A stretch of DNA of 64,000 bases from Phaeodactylum tricornutum CCAP 1055/1 (lineage: Eukaryota > Bacillariophyta > Bacillariophyceae > Surirellales > Neidiaceae), in contig NC_011681.1 in assembly GCF_000150955.2 (NCBI RefSeq), forward strand, positions 419,501 through 483,500. The letters are read 5' to 3'. Under the pieces are notes generated by a model. It was not told where the DNA came from. It searched no databases and worked only from the letters and a program-made list of their open reading frames with translations. The position numbers and the translations under genes are program-made. Shown here piece by piece: positions 1-11,774 of the stretch (positions are counted from its first letter, which is position 1; each line of letters begins with the position of its first letter).

Positions 1-1309
1 ATGAATGTTGCGTCATGGTGGAGGCGTCGTGGCGAGGCTTGGTTGCGTAGCTTTGCGTCGTCTGCGTGTCGTCGTGCTCCCCGCGATTGCTGGCGTAAAA
101 TTCGTCCCGGTTCTTGCGGCGTTGCTCCCACTGCAAGGCCGCCTTGGATTTAGTCTTTTTCGGCAGCGCGCCGCGGCAAGAGCCGGCGCCGTTGCGCAAA
201 TTTAGGCGGACGAAATTTCCTTGGTCGCCTTTTTGCTGTTTGGATTTCAAAGTGGTCGTTGTCAACCCGTCTCGTGTTGGACGCGGCATTGGCTGGGATG
301 CGGCCAAGGACGACGTCGCTCTTGAGTCCAAGGGAGTGGACCTGATGCTGGGATCATCAGGTTTGCTGAATGTCGTTGTGTGTGGACCTTTCAAGTGCGC
401 TGGGTCGTCCAGGACCAATTCGTCGTCTTTCGGATCCTCCTTGTTGTTGATACCATCGTGTTCGAGGTCGCCGGACGCTGATTTAGTTCTTTCCGTTCCA
501 ACAGCGTCTAACGGGTTGATGGCGGGTGATGCCGCCGCGTGGAAAGTGGAAGAACTACTGTTGGTGGCCGTTTTGTCGACGATACTTGCGGCTGCCTTTT
601 CAATAGTAAGTGGCCCTTCCATCAATGGAACAGAGTACGACTTCTCGGAATTCATTCGTCCAATCACTGTGCGTTGTTTGGTCCTAATCACCTGCAAGCC
701 CAGCTTGCGGCGAAGTATGGGAACGGCTGCCGCAATGGAATCAGTGGCCTTTCGGGATGCCGACAGAACCGGGGGATCCATGACGGCACGAGTCACTGAT
801 TGGTTGTCGTGTTTGACATGCAAGCAGACGGAGACGGCGTCATTGACCTTGCTATGCACACAAACTGGCTTGACGGGCGGTTTTCGTACCGAAAAAAGGG
901 GAACCTGTTTGTTGTTGGTGACCGACGTTGATGTCGCTGGTTGGCCTCCCCAGACGTCAACCTTATTGACTCCTGGTGTCTGCGGTTTCAGCTTGCGTGA
1001 AAGACACGACCAGCGTTGAGAAATGGGAGCAGTCGCGGACGTCCTGCTGCGGTTGTCCTGGGTGGCGGAGGTACTCGAACAGGCGTTGACGTTGGCCTTT
1101 TCCATCGCACTGCGAGGCAGTTTGTCCGGTCGGACAGTATTGCTTGGTGCATCGACCCGTCGCTTTTTTGGCCTGGTTTTCCGATCATTGCCGTTAGCGG
1201 TGTCGTCCAATAAGGCTTTCAAGCGTTTGACGGTGTCCGTTTGCGGCAGATTCTTGGAATGGGTCGTCAATCGATTGTTGGTCGTCAACAAGGGACGCTT
1301 TTGACTCAT
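1..1309 (-). CDS. N-terminal part of a gene running off the left edge; possibly a RECQL4/Sld2-like protein
   Basis: The minus strand is open from an ATG at 1309 to base 1, 436 codons without a stop, so the gene continues beyond the window. The protein is mostly low-complexity and basic, rich in Ser, Thr, Pro and Lys, with an NLS-like stretch (RPKKRR) near residue 57. Around residues 375-385 lies GNFVRLNLRN, followed by a Lys/Arg-rich stretch with WEQRRKNRDEF. That resembles the NYVRLN(M/L)K motif preceding the helicase in RECQL4-type proteins. The helicase domain, if present, is outside the window. The upstream neighbour is divergent, with about 640 bases between the starts. The reading frame is well supported; the identity is a guess from one motif, and any disordered nuclear protein would fit the rest. 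Confidence 0.55.
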   Translation of the reverse strand, partial: MSQKRPLLTTNNRLTTHSKNLPQTDTVKRLKALLDDTANGNDRKTRPKKRRVDAPSNTVRPDKLPRSAMEKANVNACSSTSATQDNRSRTSATAPISQRWSCLSRKLKPQTPGVNKVDVWGGQPATSTSVTNNKQVPLFSVRKPPVKPVCVHSKVNDAVSVCLHVKHDNQSVTRAVMDPPVLSASRKATDSIAAAVPILRRKLGLQVIRTKQRTVIGRMNSEKSYSVPLMEGPLTIEKAAASIVDKTATNSSSSTFHAAASPAINPLDAVGTERTKSASGDLEHDGINNKEDPKDDELVLDDPAHLKGPHTTTFSKPDDPSIRSTPLDSRATSSLAASQPMPRPTRDGLTTTTLKSKQQKGDQGNFVRLNLRNGAGSCRGALPKKTKSKAALQWEQRRKNRDEFYASNRGEHDDTQTTQSYATKPRHDASTMTQHS

Positions 1310-1950
1310 ACTTTTGTTGCCTATTGTCACTGCCACTGTTGCTGCTGTTGTTGTGGATGACGCCTACCCGCACTCGCGAAGTTCTAGTTGTAGAGTAAAG
1401 AGTGAGGTCGATGTGTCAAAAGTCAATCATTGGTCCCGCACTAGCCTGACAGAACAATCTCGTCCAATCTCCTCCAAATGCCATGGTTCTTCCCCGTATC
1501 GATCGACGGGGACCGTTGCAGACTTGGTTGGGAACCGGATCGGGACTCGCTTGTTCGTGATCGAAATGTCCATTGGGCACGGCCTGCGTTGCTTGTTTTG
1601 GGCGCGCCGAATCTTCCCTCCACCCTACAACCCTACCCTCTCCACTTGCGAACACCCCGAATTCGACACCGTTCCTATTTCCATACGTACGGCAAGACCA
1701 ACATAAAATTCGCCTACTCCGCACCAAATTCCGAAACGAATATCCAGCAACGGCCGTAGAGTTCACACATTGGAATGTCAATTTTACCGCCAGTTCATGG
1801 TCCGAACGCACCAATCACCGGCGACCAGGCTCCCGGTTTGAATCACATTAACCGACCACCAAACACCCCTGTTTCCCACTGGTTGCCATACCGATTTTTG
1901 TCCCAGTCAACTTTGCATAATTGTAGACGATTTGAATTTTCACAGATCTC
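1310..1950. promoter_or_regulatory. Divergent intergenic region
   Basis: About 640 bases between the left-edge gene and the plus-strand frame at 1951. Short frames here overlap each other on both strands and show no family resemblance. The stretch 1619-1640 has a C-rich CCCTA-type run. No clear gene is seen; it probably holds the two promoters. Confidence 0.3.
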
Positions 1951-2521
1951 ATGATGAGAACGACCGAAGCGGACCTTGCTCGGCTGGACGAGAAAAACGA
2001 TTATCCGATCTTCGGGAGTCCCATCACGCTCCGTGCCTTGTGGGAAACGCTGGTATCCTATCGCAATCCTAAGTTGGACGTGTTTGATTCTACTCCCCCG
2101 ATGGAAGTATACGCCATAGATTACGCTGTACGGACCGTTGTTTCACAGTGCCTTGTACACGCTCGTTGTGGCGCACATAGCATGGTCGTCCGCGGTCGAG
2201 CGTCGGGAACCGATGGATTTTATCGATTTTGACAGTCTGCGTTTACCGAACCGGCCGTTGTCTGGGCCGGGTGGACGCACTACGTTTGCGCTCGATGTCT
2301 GGATTGGCCGCAGTATGGTGTCGCAAAGCCGACAACGGGAGGATAGTATCACCTTTCACATTCTCGTCGTTGTACCGTGTCTAATTCTGACGTGCCTCTT
2401 GGTCCCCACCGGATTCCTTCTCTGCCACGTGCTCATGAACGCGTCGGGGAAAACAACGCAAGCACCGGATTTGGTCCAAGGCGAGCCTTTCTCCCCCAAC
2501 AGTAATGTAAATCGTGCCTAA
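1951..2521 (+). CDS. Putative small membrane protein, gene structure unresolved
   Basis: Two overlapping plus-strand frames probably belong to one gene. The first (ATG at 1951) is charged and soluble at its start. The second becomes open after about 2120 and ends at the stop at 2519-2521; it contains two hydrophobic stretches, one near its start (ALYTLVVAHIAWSS) and one near residues 75-95 (FHILVVVPCLILTCLLVPTG), fitting a membrane protein of roughly 180 residues. I could not find a convincing GT-AG intron of normal diatom length that joins them; a one-base slip near 2120-2145 or an unusual splice would be needed. No family recognised. Confidence 0.35.
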
Positions 2522-2659
2522 TCGAAATTAGCGATGGTTGAGCTTAATTCCCAACTGAGATGTATCAATTAAATGGTAGAAATCTATTCTCCGACATTAC
2601 AGTGGGGGGGGGGCGAATCTTTGCAACCAGTTTAAAGAGTAAAACTTTTTCGACGGCAA

Positions 2660-3394
2660 TTATGCTGACAGCGCCACGACGCAATACGGAAAGTCAAGGG
2701 TAGCATCAACGATGCACGTGTGTGGACCGGTCCTTGGACAACCGCAGTTAGCGCTTGTTATCGGTAGGGTGCGATTCTTCATGCGCTCCTCCCGTCCGCT
2801 TTCGAATGAATCATCGTCCGTTTCTAGTTCGTAGCGACATTCCGGACAGGTACAATGGCGTTGCAACCATGTGTGGAGACAGGAAGCGTGGAATGTATGT
2901 CCACATGGCATGCGCGTCACGGCGGACCCCTGCACAAGGCGCTCGCAACACACGTTGCAGTCAGCGACATACCTCTCATCGGTGCGGTGCCAGGGAAACA
3001 CGCGCTCTAGAGGGAGTCGTTGAATGGCTTCCAAACGGGCCGGTGGGGGGCCCTTATCGCGATTCAGAAGGGCTTGCGCAAATTCAATTGCGGCATAACT
3101 GTGGTGGGAAGTATGGAATTCTAGGGCGTCGTGGAAGCTGGGACGCGATATTGTTCTGGTTGCCAGAGAGCTTCCAACTGGTAAGCCGTCATTGATGGGT
3201 ATTTCTGAGATTGTTCGTCTTGTGAAAAGTTCGCGCAGTTTTACAACCATTTTCAATCGACTGTACTGTGATGAATACAAAGGACGAAGGATGCAAGAGA
3301 ATATCCTTTTACAGTTAATAGAGTGGGAGTCGAGCTGACTTTTTTTGTGAGAACGGTTCGAGTGGGAACGGCGAACCGGGACCATGTATGTCAC
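2660..3394 (-). CDS. RING-H2 finger protein, probable E3 ubiquitin ligase
   Basis: The C-terminal half holds a complete RING-H2 (C3H2C3) zinc finger at about residues 143-187: CNVC, then CGHTFHASC, then CTCPEC, with normal spacing. RING-H2 fingers recruit a ubiquitin-loaded E2 and promote substrate ubiquitination. The segment before the finger (PPPARLEAIQRLP) resembles the linker preceding the RING in RNF126/BCA2-type ligases. The longest frame starts at 3394 and gives 244 residues, but the first 48 are low-confidence; a start at the internal Met near 3250 (MVVKLREL) is equally plausible. No membrane segment is obvious. Substrate unknown. The next gene on the same strand begins far upstream, with about 570 AT-rich bases between. 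Confidence 0.8.
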   Translation of the reverse strand: MTYMVPVRRSHSNRSHKKSQLDSHSINCKRIFSCILRPLYSSQYSRLKMVVKLRELFTRRTISEIPINDGLPVGSSLATRTISRPSFHDALEFHTSHHSYAAIEFAQALLNRDKGPPPARLEAIQRLPLERVFPWHRTDERYVADCNVCCERLVQGSAVTRMPCGHTFHASCLHTWLQRHCTCPECRYELETDDDSFESGREERMKNRTLPITSANCGCPRTGPHTCIVDATLDFPYCVVALSA

Positions 3395-3962
3395 ACTGTT
3401 TGCCTATCACAGTCAAATATCATTCGATCAGCGGAGTTCGTTACCTACCACGCTGCCAGGAATGACCCCTGGAGTCTCTCAAGATGACCAATAGAAAGAG
3501 TTCAAACATTCCAATTAAGACTCCGAAAATATGAAAAAATTAATTTACTGTTATAACTGGTGATCGGAAGGCGCTTTAAAGAAGACTACCTAATTGATTT
3601 CACGATTGTTTAAATGTTAATTGTATCATATGACCCTTTGCTGTCTGTTCAGACTTTCATGGCTTTACAGCGTGTGTTTGGTTTTCTTGGTGAAACAAAA
3701 GAGTCTAGACTACGACCTCGATGGATGCCAGTATATTACACTTATTGCAATTATTTTCCAAAACTCATTTAGATAATGAGGTGAAACTGAACTTAACCGT
3801 AGACTGAGTCAGGTCTCACATTGAGAATCTGATGACCAGAAGCATCTCCCCTACCACCTGTCAACGACTGACCACTTCTTGCGCACACCATTGCTGTATT
3901 GGCTTGTTGCTCACGAAGCCGTCGTTTGATATCCAAAGTCGTTCGCAGTTACGCTGTTTCCC
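3395..3962. other. AT-rich intergenic region
   Basis: About 570 bases between the end of the HIR3-like gene and the RING gene. It is AT-rich, with no supported frame. A TTTACTGTTAT word at 3544-3554 matches the motif recurrent in this window. It likely holds the 3' flank of one gene and the promoter of the other. Confidence 0.3.
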
Positions 3963-6900
3963 TCACAAATGACTGCTCGCATCCGCACCACAATCAGGCT
4001 CGTCACTGACCGGCACTCGAAGAGAAAAGCGGAGAGTCGCAGGCTCGCCCTCGGGTACAGTTAAGCGTAATTTTTTGGTTGTTGAACCGATAATGATAGA
4101 AGTTAGAAATGTATCGGCGGATGACAGACCCTTGGGGACAGGAACAACAAAGGATCGCAAAGCTGTAAAGGTGCCATCGGGTTCTTTTCTCTTGGTTCCA
4201 GATCCGTTGGCTTCTCGGTCAACTTTCCGCTTTGACTTGTTCATTGATGCTTTGCTAGACAGAAAGCTACCAGTCGCCGAGGGGAAAAGCTCTTTGCATT
4301 TCCTTAAAGAGAGGCGTAGAGTCTCGGAGGTTTGGCCTTCCCCCCAATCCGATTGGTTAGTCGACGGGCTTTGACTCTTGGCGATCTTCTTGTAAGCATG
4401 CATCAGAGCGTCTGCTATTGGGCGCATCCCGGATGGACTGCGGTGATATTTCCACCATTTACACTTTATAAAAGCATCAGGGTCGCTATTGAGTCGAAGG
4501 AAGCACCCATAAGCAGCCTTTAGCTGAGTCTCTGGATCCTTCCGATCACTTGGTCCGGATATTTCTTGAAGAATGACGTTTGCTAGTGCTGTGTTCGCTA
4601 GTCGTTTTGTTGAAGTCAGGAAATGATAAGACGAGAGGGACCGTGTCCTCACTATCAGTGAATCTTGTGTGTGTGATTTTACGGGACTAGATCCTTGGGC
4701 GAAAGCACTGGCTGCAAAATAAGATGGAAGATCACGGTGGCATGACGCTGTCCATCGCAAGAAAGTCTCCAAGTCAGATCTCCTTTTTGAAAGCTTTAAA
4801 CACTCCAGATAGGCCGATATGTATTTGCCGCGTAGACAGTCGTACTTTCGGACAGAGTTATTTATACTCTGAAAAGAAGAGGCGGAGCCGTTTGCAACCC
4901 ACACGGCACACAGTTGACTGCGTTTCTTGTCAAACAAAGTCGACATTACGACGGCCCCGCTATCTGCAGCATTGGTGGCAGAGTTGAGTCCTCTAACTTT
5001 GACCGCCTTTGTGCCAGGAACTGCTCCGAAGCTCCCATTTGGTCGCTCGTTTATTGGATCGTTGAGTACGGGTGCCCACATAAGTGCCTGAGCGTGTCGA
5101 TACACTGATCGGTGGAAGAAGGAATGCTCTGATCGACATTGAGCTAAAGCTGAAACGGTGTCAGCGAGCACAGCCCATATTCTTTCTCTGGCGTCACTTC
5201 TTCTACTATCAAGTTGGGGGGCAGAGAACCAATACTTTTCAGTCAATCGTAGCGCTTCTTCCTCGGCAGAAGCCCTCTCGTCTTCTCTACGATCAACAGC
5301 GGCTATCAAACACTTCAGACGAGACGCATGCAATCGATATAGCACTTCTGTCGAACCATGTGCGCTCCCTCCATTTTGTTCGAAAATAAGTCCCCCTTCT
5401 CGTTCAATTTCTCTGGCTTCTGACAATGAAATAGAGTACGATTCAAATGCGTTGTTCATATGTTGCTCGTACAATCTTGTGCCTTGCTTATTCAGCAAGT
5501 CTATTGCCGAAAAGGAAAAGCGCTCGGCTCTGTATGTCGAAGCAATCTTTTCATTGCACTGCAAAATGGTAAAAGGCTAATTGAGTTGGGAAGATAAGGG
5601 CAACTTTGTCGACAACATAACTTCGTCGTACCTTCCCAATCATAAACAAGATATCCCAAGTTGCACGAGGCACGTCAGCGGGCTTGTCAAGATTTACTGA
5701 GCGTGACAAATGAACTGAGTGTGAAAAACAAGCTAAGGCAGCTGTTGCAATACATCGTTTCTGGCCCTGCGGCATCTCCTGCATAGGGTAACCGTAGAGC
5801 TGTGAACCCATTAATTCTGCGTAAAGGCTCATACCAAGAGACTCTGTGAGTTCGGACAGGACGACTTTATTTTCAAGGTCGCCATGGCCTAGCGACTGAT
5901 TCAGAATGTAAAGCCCAAGAGCCATACATCTTGCCGCCAATTGTCTTAGGGAAGACACAAACAATCCTCCCCAAGCTTCCTGCCAAGCAACAAAATCCTT
6001 GGTTCTGAAGAGGTGCTCAATTTCATCCCATGCTTCCCGAGCCTTGAGTGTATCCACGTCATCGGTCTCCACAAAGTGAGACAAACTGGCCTCCATTTCA
6101 GTTGCGAGGGCTCGGAGAGACTCAAATGATGACCAGTTGTAGTGTAAAAAAATTGAAAGGTCCGGGCCTAAGAATTCGACCCAGTGTTTCGTATGGATAG
6201 AAGCCTCTTCACTTTGACGCTTGAGAAGTTCCTCTATAGCGAGCGTATCGTACACGAAACCCTTCCACTCTGGAACGTTGAAGTGGTCGCTTCGTACGAA
6301 GCCCTTGGACAACCCGAGCCGATCGGCAATTAAGTCTGACCTAACGAGAAGGCACTGAGCTGCCTTGTACCATCCTTTGCAATCAGCAATACTGCCGTGG
6401 CACAGGTCATCAAGAATCGCATTAAATTTTCGCGACAAAGCTTCTTCAGCTTTTGCCGAAGCAGCTCGCACGTTGGGCGCTCCGTCCTGGTAGGTTGGTA
6501 GGGGGCCTTGCGCTAGAAAGTGACTAACTCCACGTCGAACAGCTAGTAGCTCGTCCTTCTCTTCTTTGATATCTTCCATTTCGTGAAGCTTCTCCCAATG
6601 CCAGTTCTCGAAACACTTAAAGTCAGCTCGCCGCTCGCCATCTTGATTAATTATCGAAACTATGTCGTTGGCCCCGATTCTTCCGTTTGCAGTGGAAAAG
6701 ACGAATCGACGGACCGTCCTGCTAAGATCACTTTCCATTGCCGAAGGAAGCGCTCTCGTGAGAAGCTCAAGTGCCGACTTTGGCGGCGATTTCCTTCCCT
6801 GCCCGTAACTTCGCATCATACAGCTGTATAATGCAGCAGTAGCCTTCGCATCTTCCGGTAGAAAAGTCCTTTGTTTAGAGTCGATGATTGTTGGCCCAGA

Positions 6901-9900
6901 ACACTCCTTTCCGTCTCGCATATTAATGAAGGAAAAACCATGCAAACATTTGTACACTTTGTACAGAACAGAATCAAGCAAAACTCCAACAGAGCGCGTG
7001 CCGAAAGGAAAGTCTGACGAAAGAGTGCTCGTTCCCTTCTCTGGATCTTCCAAAAATTCAGTCAAAAGGCGATCGGCATACATGTTCAAAACTCGTGCCG
7101 CCAGAAGGGGCAAGAGCGGTCCATGTTCAGTGGCATATTCTTTGGTATCCTTGTACGTCAACATTGTTTCAGCGCTCAGGCTCTGGAACACAAGACTGAT
7201 TGCGTGTACGCTCTGGGATATAGAACGGAGCAGTTCCTCGTGACCAACTTTGTCGGCAACAACTGAATCATCGGATAACCAGTCAACAGCACTGTCGTCG
7301 GAATCGAAGAACTCTGCCAAATCTGTGTTGCGCAAGCATTCTTTTTTGGCTGGAAGTAGTTTCCCATCCTTTGTTGAGGCAAGAGCTCCAATTGTGCCAA
7401 CTATCGCAAGAGCGGTCGGTACCAGAAGAGTCTCTCTGCTCGCTCGGTCAAGTGAAAAGCAGAAATTGCGCAAAGAAGCTGCGGCTCGAGATTGATGGTC
7501 GTCTTTCACAGAAAGATCACGAAACCAAAGCAACGAGTCGATCGTGGAAGCAATGACCAAAGAAGGAATTGAAAGTTCATCAAAGAAAGACGACGCAACC
7601 AGTTGTCGCGAGCTTGGTGTACACAGATGAGCGGCAAAGATTTGGCCAATATGGAAACTTACACTACCCGCAACTCGGGCCCGATGGCTAGCCACTTTTT
7701 GGTGAGCGACTCGTTCCTGCCGACTTAGCTCACAATCCATAAGTGAGGCGATTGTGGAGCGCTGTTGCTCGAGAATGCTTGCGAGACCGATAAAGTAATT
7801 GCGTTCCAACTCCTCTGGAACGAGTACCAAGCCAGCATTCTGTACAGCCGTGAGCAACGCTATTGTGGAAAGAAGTACATTTAAATCTGCAGGTGTTTCT
7901 TCGGACAACTCGTTGAACCAAATCGCCGTCGATGCGTAAGAACGACAAATATCAAATGAGCTAGCCAACGTGTCACGAAATTCCTCGGAATTCGAAAACT
8001 GCACCTTCTGCTGCTCAGTCAATCTGAGGACAAAAAGCTCCCGAATCCTATGTAAGAGGAGAGTAGCTGTTGTAGCATATTGACGGAGTAATAGCTGTTT
8101 CCCAAATTCTCCTTCCTCGTTCTTATCCGTTGAAATGTCGGAAAACAAGGAGGAATCTTCACTTAAACTTTCACCGTCTTTCGATGCGTCGTACCGAGAT
8201 TGGGCCAGCTCGAGTACAAGCGCTTTCTTTGAGTTCCGGATTGATGCTACCAGGCGCATCAAGAGAATGTCGCATCGAGACGCTTGTCCTTGTCGAGGAG
8301 AAGACATGTATTCAAAATGGCCAAAATGGATGGATTGGTCATATTCTTTAGTTGACGCGCAGCTGGATTTCTCGCGGGAAGGAGGTCGTCACATTCGGAG
8401 CCAATACTGTCTTGCTGTACTGTTCCGGGATGTACACTAAATTGACTGGACACTAACATCGCCCCGGTGGACGAGATGAAGTCCGTGATAAGCTCGCTGT
8501 ACTTATCTTCGGACGACCCAACTGGTACCCGATACCGATCCAGAATCAAATTGCCTATAGCGACGAGAGAATCTATTGAAATCGGATCAATTACAGCATC
8601 GCCTTCATCAGCAATGTTGCATAATGCTTGTGAAAATTTCTCTTGAGCTAGAAGCACAACAGAGGACGCTTGGATTTCGTTTTGGTACGTACGAAGCGAC
8701 GAGACCGACAGCTCCCTCCAGTGCAGTCCACTTCGTGTCGGAGATTCTAAGTGAGGTGTCAACACTGCCCCAACCTGTGCTTTCACCATGAGGTCTAACA
8801 ATTTTGCAACAAATGTAAGCCCTTCTTTTTCCGCTTCGCGCGACTCGAAGACGCAAAGCGCAATTCGACCTCGCCACATATAGAAGGCCGCCGCAAGCCA
8901 GAGACACCTCACTTTAAGGACCACCCACAACTTCGCAAAAGACGGTCCCGAGTATATCTCATCTAGGTCATCAACTAAGGACACAAGCACAGGAACTGAG
9001 CGAGACAAAAAACTCGCGTCACCATCAAGTTCGGTGTCCCCCGAATCATCCCGCTCACAGCGCTTGAGCCGGAGCTCTACATGAAGCAAGTCGACAGCAA
9101 AAACGTTCATTGAATTCAAACGACCAGGTGCGTTTCGATTGCATGTCGACCAGCACGGAGTCAGACTGAATGAGAGTTCGTGTCCTTCGCACCATAAATT
9201 CAAAACCTATAATAGCACATGGTAAACACAAGCTTGTCAGTGTTGCTAAGGGCTGGTTGCCAACTTATCACCCAAGGTACTTACATTCTATCAAGCACGT
9301 CGAAAGCACCACAGGTCCACCCGTTTCGCTATTAAAAATATCATTAACATGCAATGACGCATGCGCAACAAATCCAAACAGAAGGCCCAAAGGGGTCACT
9401 GCACGGCGCTCTGGCTTGTCGAGCCCTCCCCATTCGTTCACAAAAGACGTCAACGACGAGGAGCTGATTCGTTCTCGAGCTTGCCTGTCACGAGGAAACA
9501 CATCTAAAGAAATAGTTCGCAAAGGTGTAGGATCGGCCAAACTGCGCGCCCAGTATGCAGATAGTGCAGATGGAGTGGGGGGCAAGTCAAGCAAATGGTC
9601 CCAGTCAATCTTTTCTCGCCGCAACTGATCGTACTTAGAATCGCCGGGGGCGCAGTCCATAGTGGCCGCAACCACGCAATACTCCAAAGACGAACGTCGG
9701 CTACTGCGCTCGGCCCTCTTTCCAGAGGTTATCATTTGTGATCGCACCCGTTTCGACACTCTTTGGTTCTCTCGTTTCTCTTCCGTCTGATGATCTTTCT
9801 TTCTCGATTTCCGATTTACGTCAGTCGTTGCGGCGTCCCCATTCGGATCAACCTCAAGAATAACCTCCGTTGAGCGATTGTCGCTGGCAGTCTCGGCAAC

Positions 9901-11301
9901 CACAGGTTTTGGTTGCCCACTGCCTAGAGGAGCCAGCTTGGCAGGATTGAGATTTCCCTGTCGCGACGCCCGCAAATCCTGTTCGTGATCGTGAACTGCC
10001 CTCGCCGCGATGACGGCGTAGGACAAGCCCCGGCAGGTCATTTCCAGCCGCGCCAATTCGGCCGGTGTAAGGAACTGGCAAATACCGGCCAATACCATCG
10101 ACGGTACCGCCAACAAGGGAGAGAGTTCCAACCGGACCAGAGGCGCACTGCGTAGCGGGCCAGACAAACCACGATGACGATGACTATTTGTGTGTGGAGC
10201 CGTTGCTGTGACAGTGTATAAATTGCCTTCGCGACAAACCCGCATGAGCATCCGACCCAAAATCGACCACGAGTAACGAGGAATGGAGAGGCGGATTTCC
10301 ATCACATCTTGGAGTAGAGGACCCGAGTCGTAACCGTTCGTAAAGAATATCGTTTCCTCCTCTTCCAATTCCACCAAGGCCCGTAACACGAGACGATTAG
10401 GAGGAACGTTTGGAGGCAAAGCGATGCGGGCCATTTCCAATCCGTGCCGTTCTAAACGTCGGTAAGGTAGCAACAGCGTGTCGTCTTTCATGGCTACTGC
10501 TGTTTTGAGGCGACCTAATCGTCGAGCAAGACAGGAAAGCTTGAGCCATACCAGAGGGTCAGTAGGATCGAGAGCAGTGGCGTCCAAGAGGACCGTCAAC
10601 GCCCGACGCGTTGTTTCGACTGGATCTTCAGTGTCCGAATCCCCTACCGGGCTCGTTTCGGTATCGTTCCGCGGTCTATTCCAACAGCAGTGCTTTTCCT
10701 CGCGGAACGTGGCAAGCGGTTGCGTGATTCCCTTGTCGAGCAAATGTTCCTTCTGTCCCGTGCGTGGAGGCAATCTAGGAATCGGACAAGCGCATCCCGA
10801 CAATAGCAAATCAGCGTAGTTCACGAGCGACAAATAGGCTACCCGTCGTACCGTTTCCCGGTGACCCGCTGAAGTCAAGGTAGGTGGAGCTTCCCAAACA
10901 TAATCCTTTGAATAGTAATCGTGGAATGCCGGAGCGTGTTGAGCTACTAACGGATTCCTCAATAGTGCCGATTCAAATAATTGTCGGGTTGTTTGACCCA
11001 CATCTCGGAGCGTCCCCGCTTGTGATCCAGGTCGTTGCTCGGTCTGTGCGATAGAATCACCCCGACGCAAAGCCTGATCCGCGCGATGCCAGGCACCCAG
11101 ACATTCCATGGCGGTGGCGTAAGAAGTATGCAGACGTGACAGAGCGGCTTCGACGGTTTCCTTCGTGTACCGTTTGTTGCCGGCACCGGCGGCAGTCACC
11201 GCATTCGTATCCTCCACCGACTCGACCGATTGGCGGACGTTCGCTCCTTCCCAAACCATGCTTATTTCGCCACTGCTTGTACTGGAATCTCCAATATGCA
11301 C
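3963..11301 (-). CDS. CABIN1/HIR3-like histone-chaperone (HIR complex) subunit, multi-exon
   Basis: Four long minus-strand frames in a row read as one protein of roughly 2,400 residues, close to human CABIN1 (about 2,200): 9268-11301, 8259-9203, 5551-8307 and 3963-5564. CABIN1/HIR3 is the TPR-rich scaffold of the HIRA/HIR complex, which deposits histone H3-H4 outside replication. The first block has a TPR-like segment (ALDPTDPLVWLKLSCLARR) typical of this family's N-terminus. The last has YRLHASRLK and SVYRHAQALMW, also family-like. One intron is clean: 5559-5631 (73 nt), joining ..DILFMIGK to CNEKIAS.. in phase 0. The other two junctions are not solved: a GT-AG pair at 9207-9284 does not keep frame, and 8259-8307 overlaps in two frames. 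An F-box-like stretch sits near residues 400-450 of the first block. Family call moderate, from motif memory. Confidence 0.65.
5559..5631 (-). other. Intron of the HIR3-like gene
   Basis: 73-nt intron on the minus strand with GTACGA donor and TTTTGCAG acceptor. It splits codons cleanly in phase 0 and removes the stop that ends the upstream frame. Confidence 0.8.
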
Positions 11302-11774
11302 TTATCCAAACGATCACCGCAAGTTAGGTAAATGGCGGATATTGGGAAGGCACTTTTACTGCTAGTCAACGGCGTGTGTCGTGCTTATGCTTCATTGCGG
11401 GCACAGATACAGTTCGATCGATCTTGGTCTCGTTGCGAGGGCAGACAATCACGGTCCACCAGATCACGGAACAAATCGAGACACTCCCGAAACACGTCCA
11501 CAGACATTTTTGGACCAATCATTGATCTATTTGTTAGACTTTCGCGCCGCGGTCTGTGGCAGTCTTGATGATGTACCTATCGTATTCACGGTGAGAGTGC
11601 TTGGAAATCAGTCGCTCCGTCTACCGTCGCGTTGACCCTGGACACCAAGAAATTTCCTTCTCCCGACCAAAAATCCAACCATGGAGGAATCCAAGGCACA
11701 ACCTGTCCCATCGTATCGTAAACCCCCCTCATTCACACAGCCAAACTGGCTAGCAATCCTCTCGCCGACTTAAT
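11302..11774. promoter_or_regulatory. Shared head-to-head promoter region
   Basis: 473 bases between the divergent starts of the HIR3-like and Urb2-like genes. No supported frame. Both genes probably take their promoters from here; no TATA box or clear motif was recognised. Confidence 0.4.

Noticed and set aside
114-1019. 301-codon plus-strand frame at the left end
   Set aside because: The opposite strand is open over the whole of 1-1309 with a more protein-like composition and an NLS; the plus frame has no motif and is a shadow.
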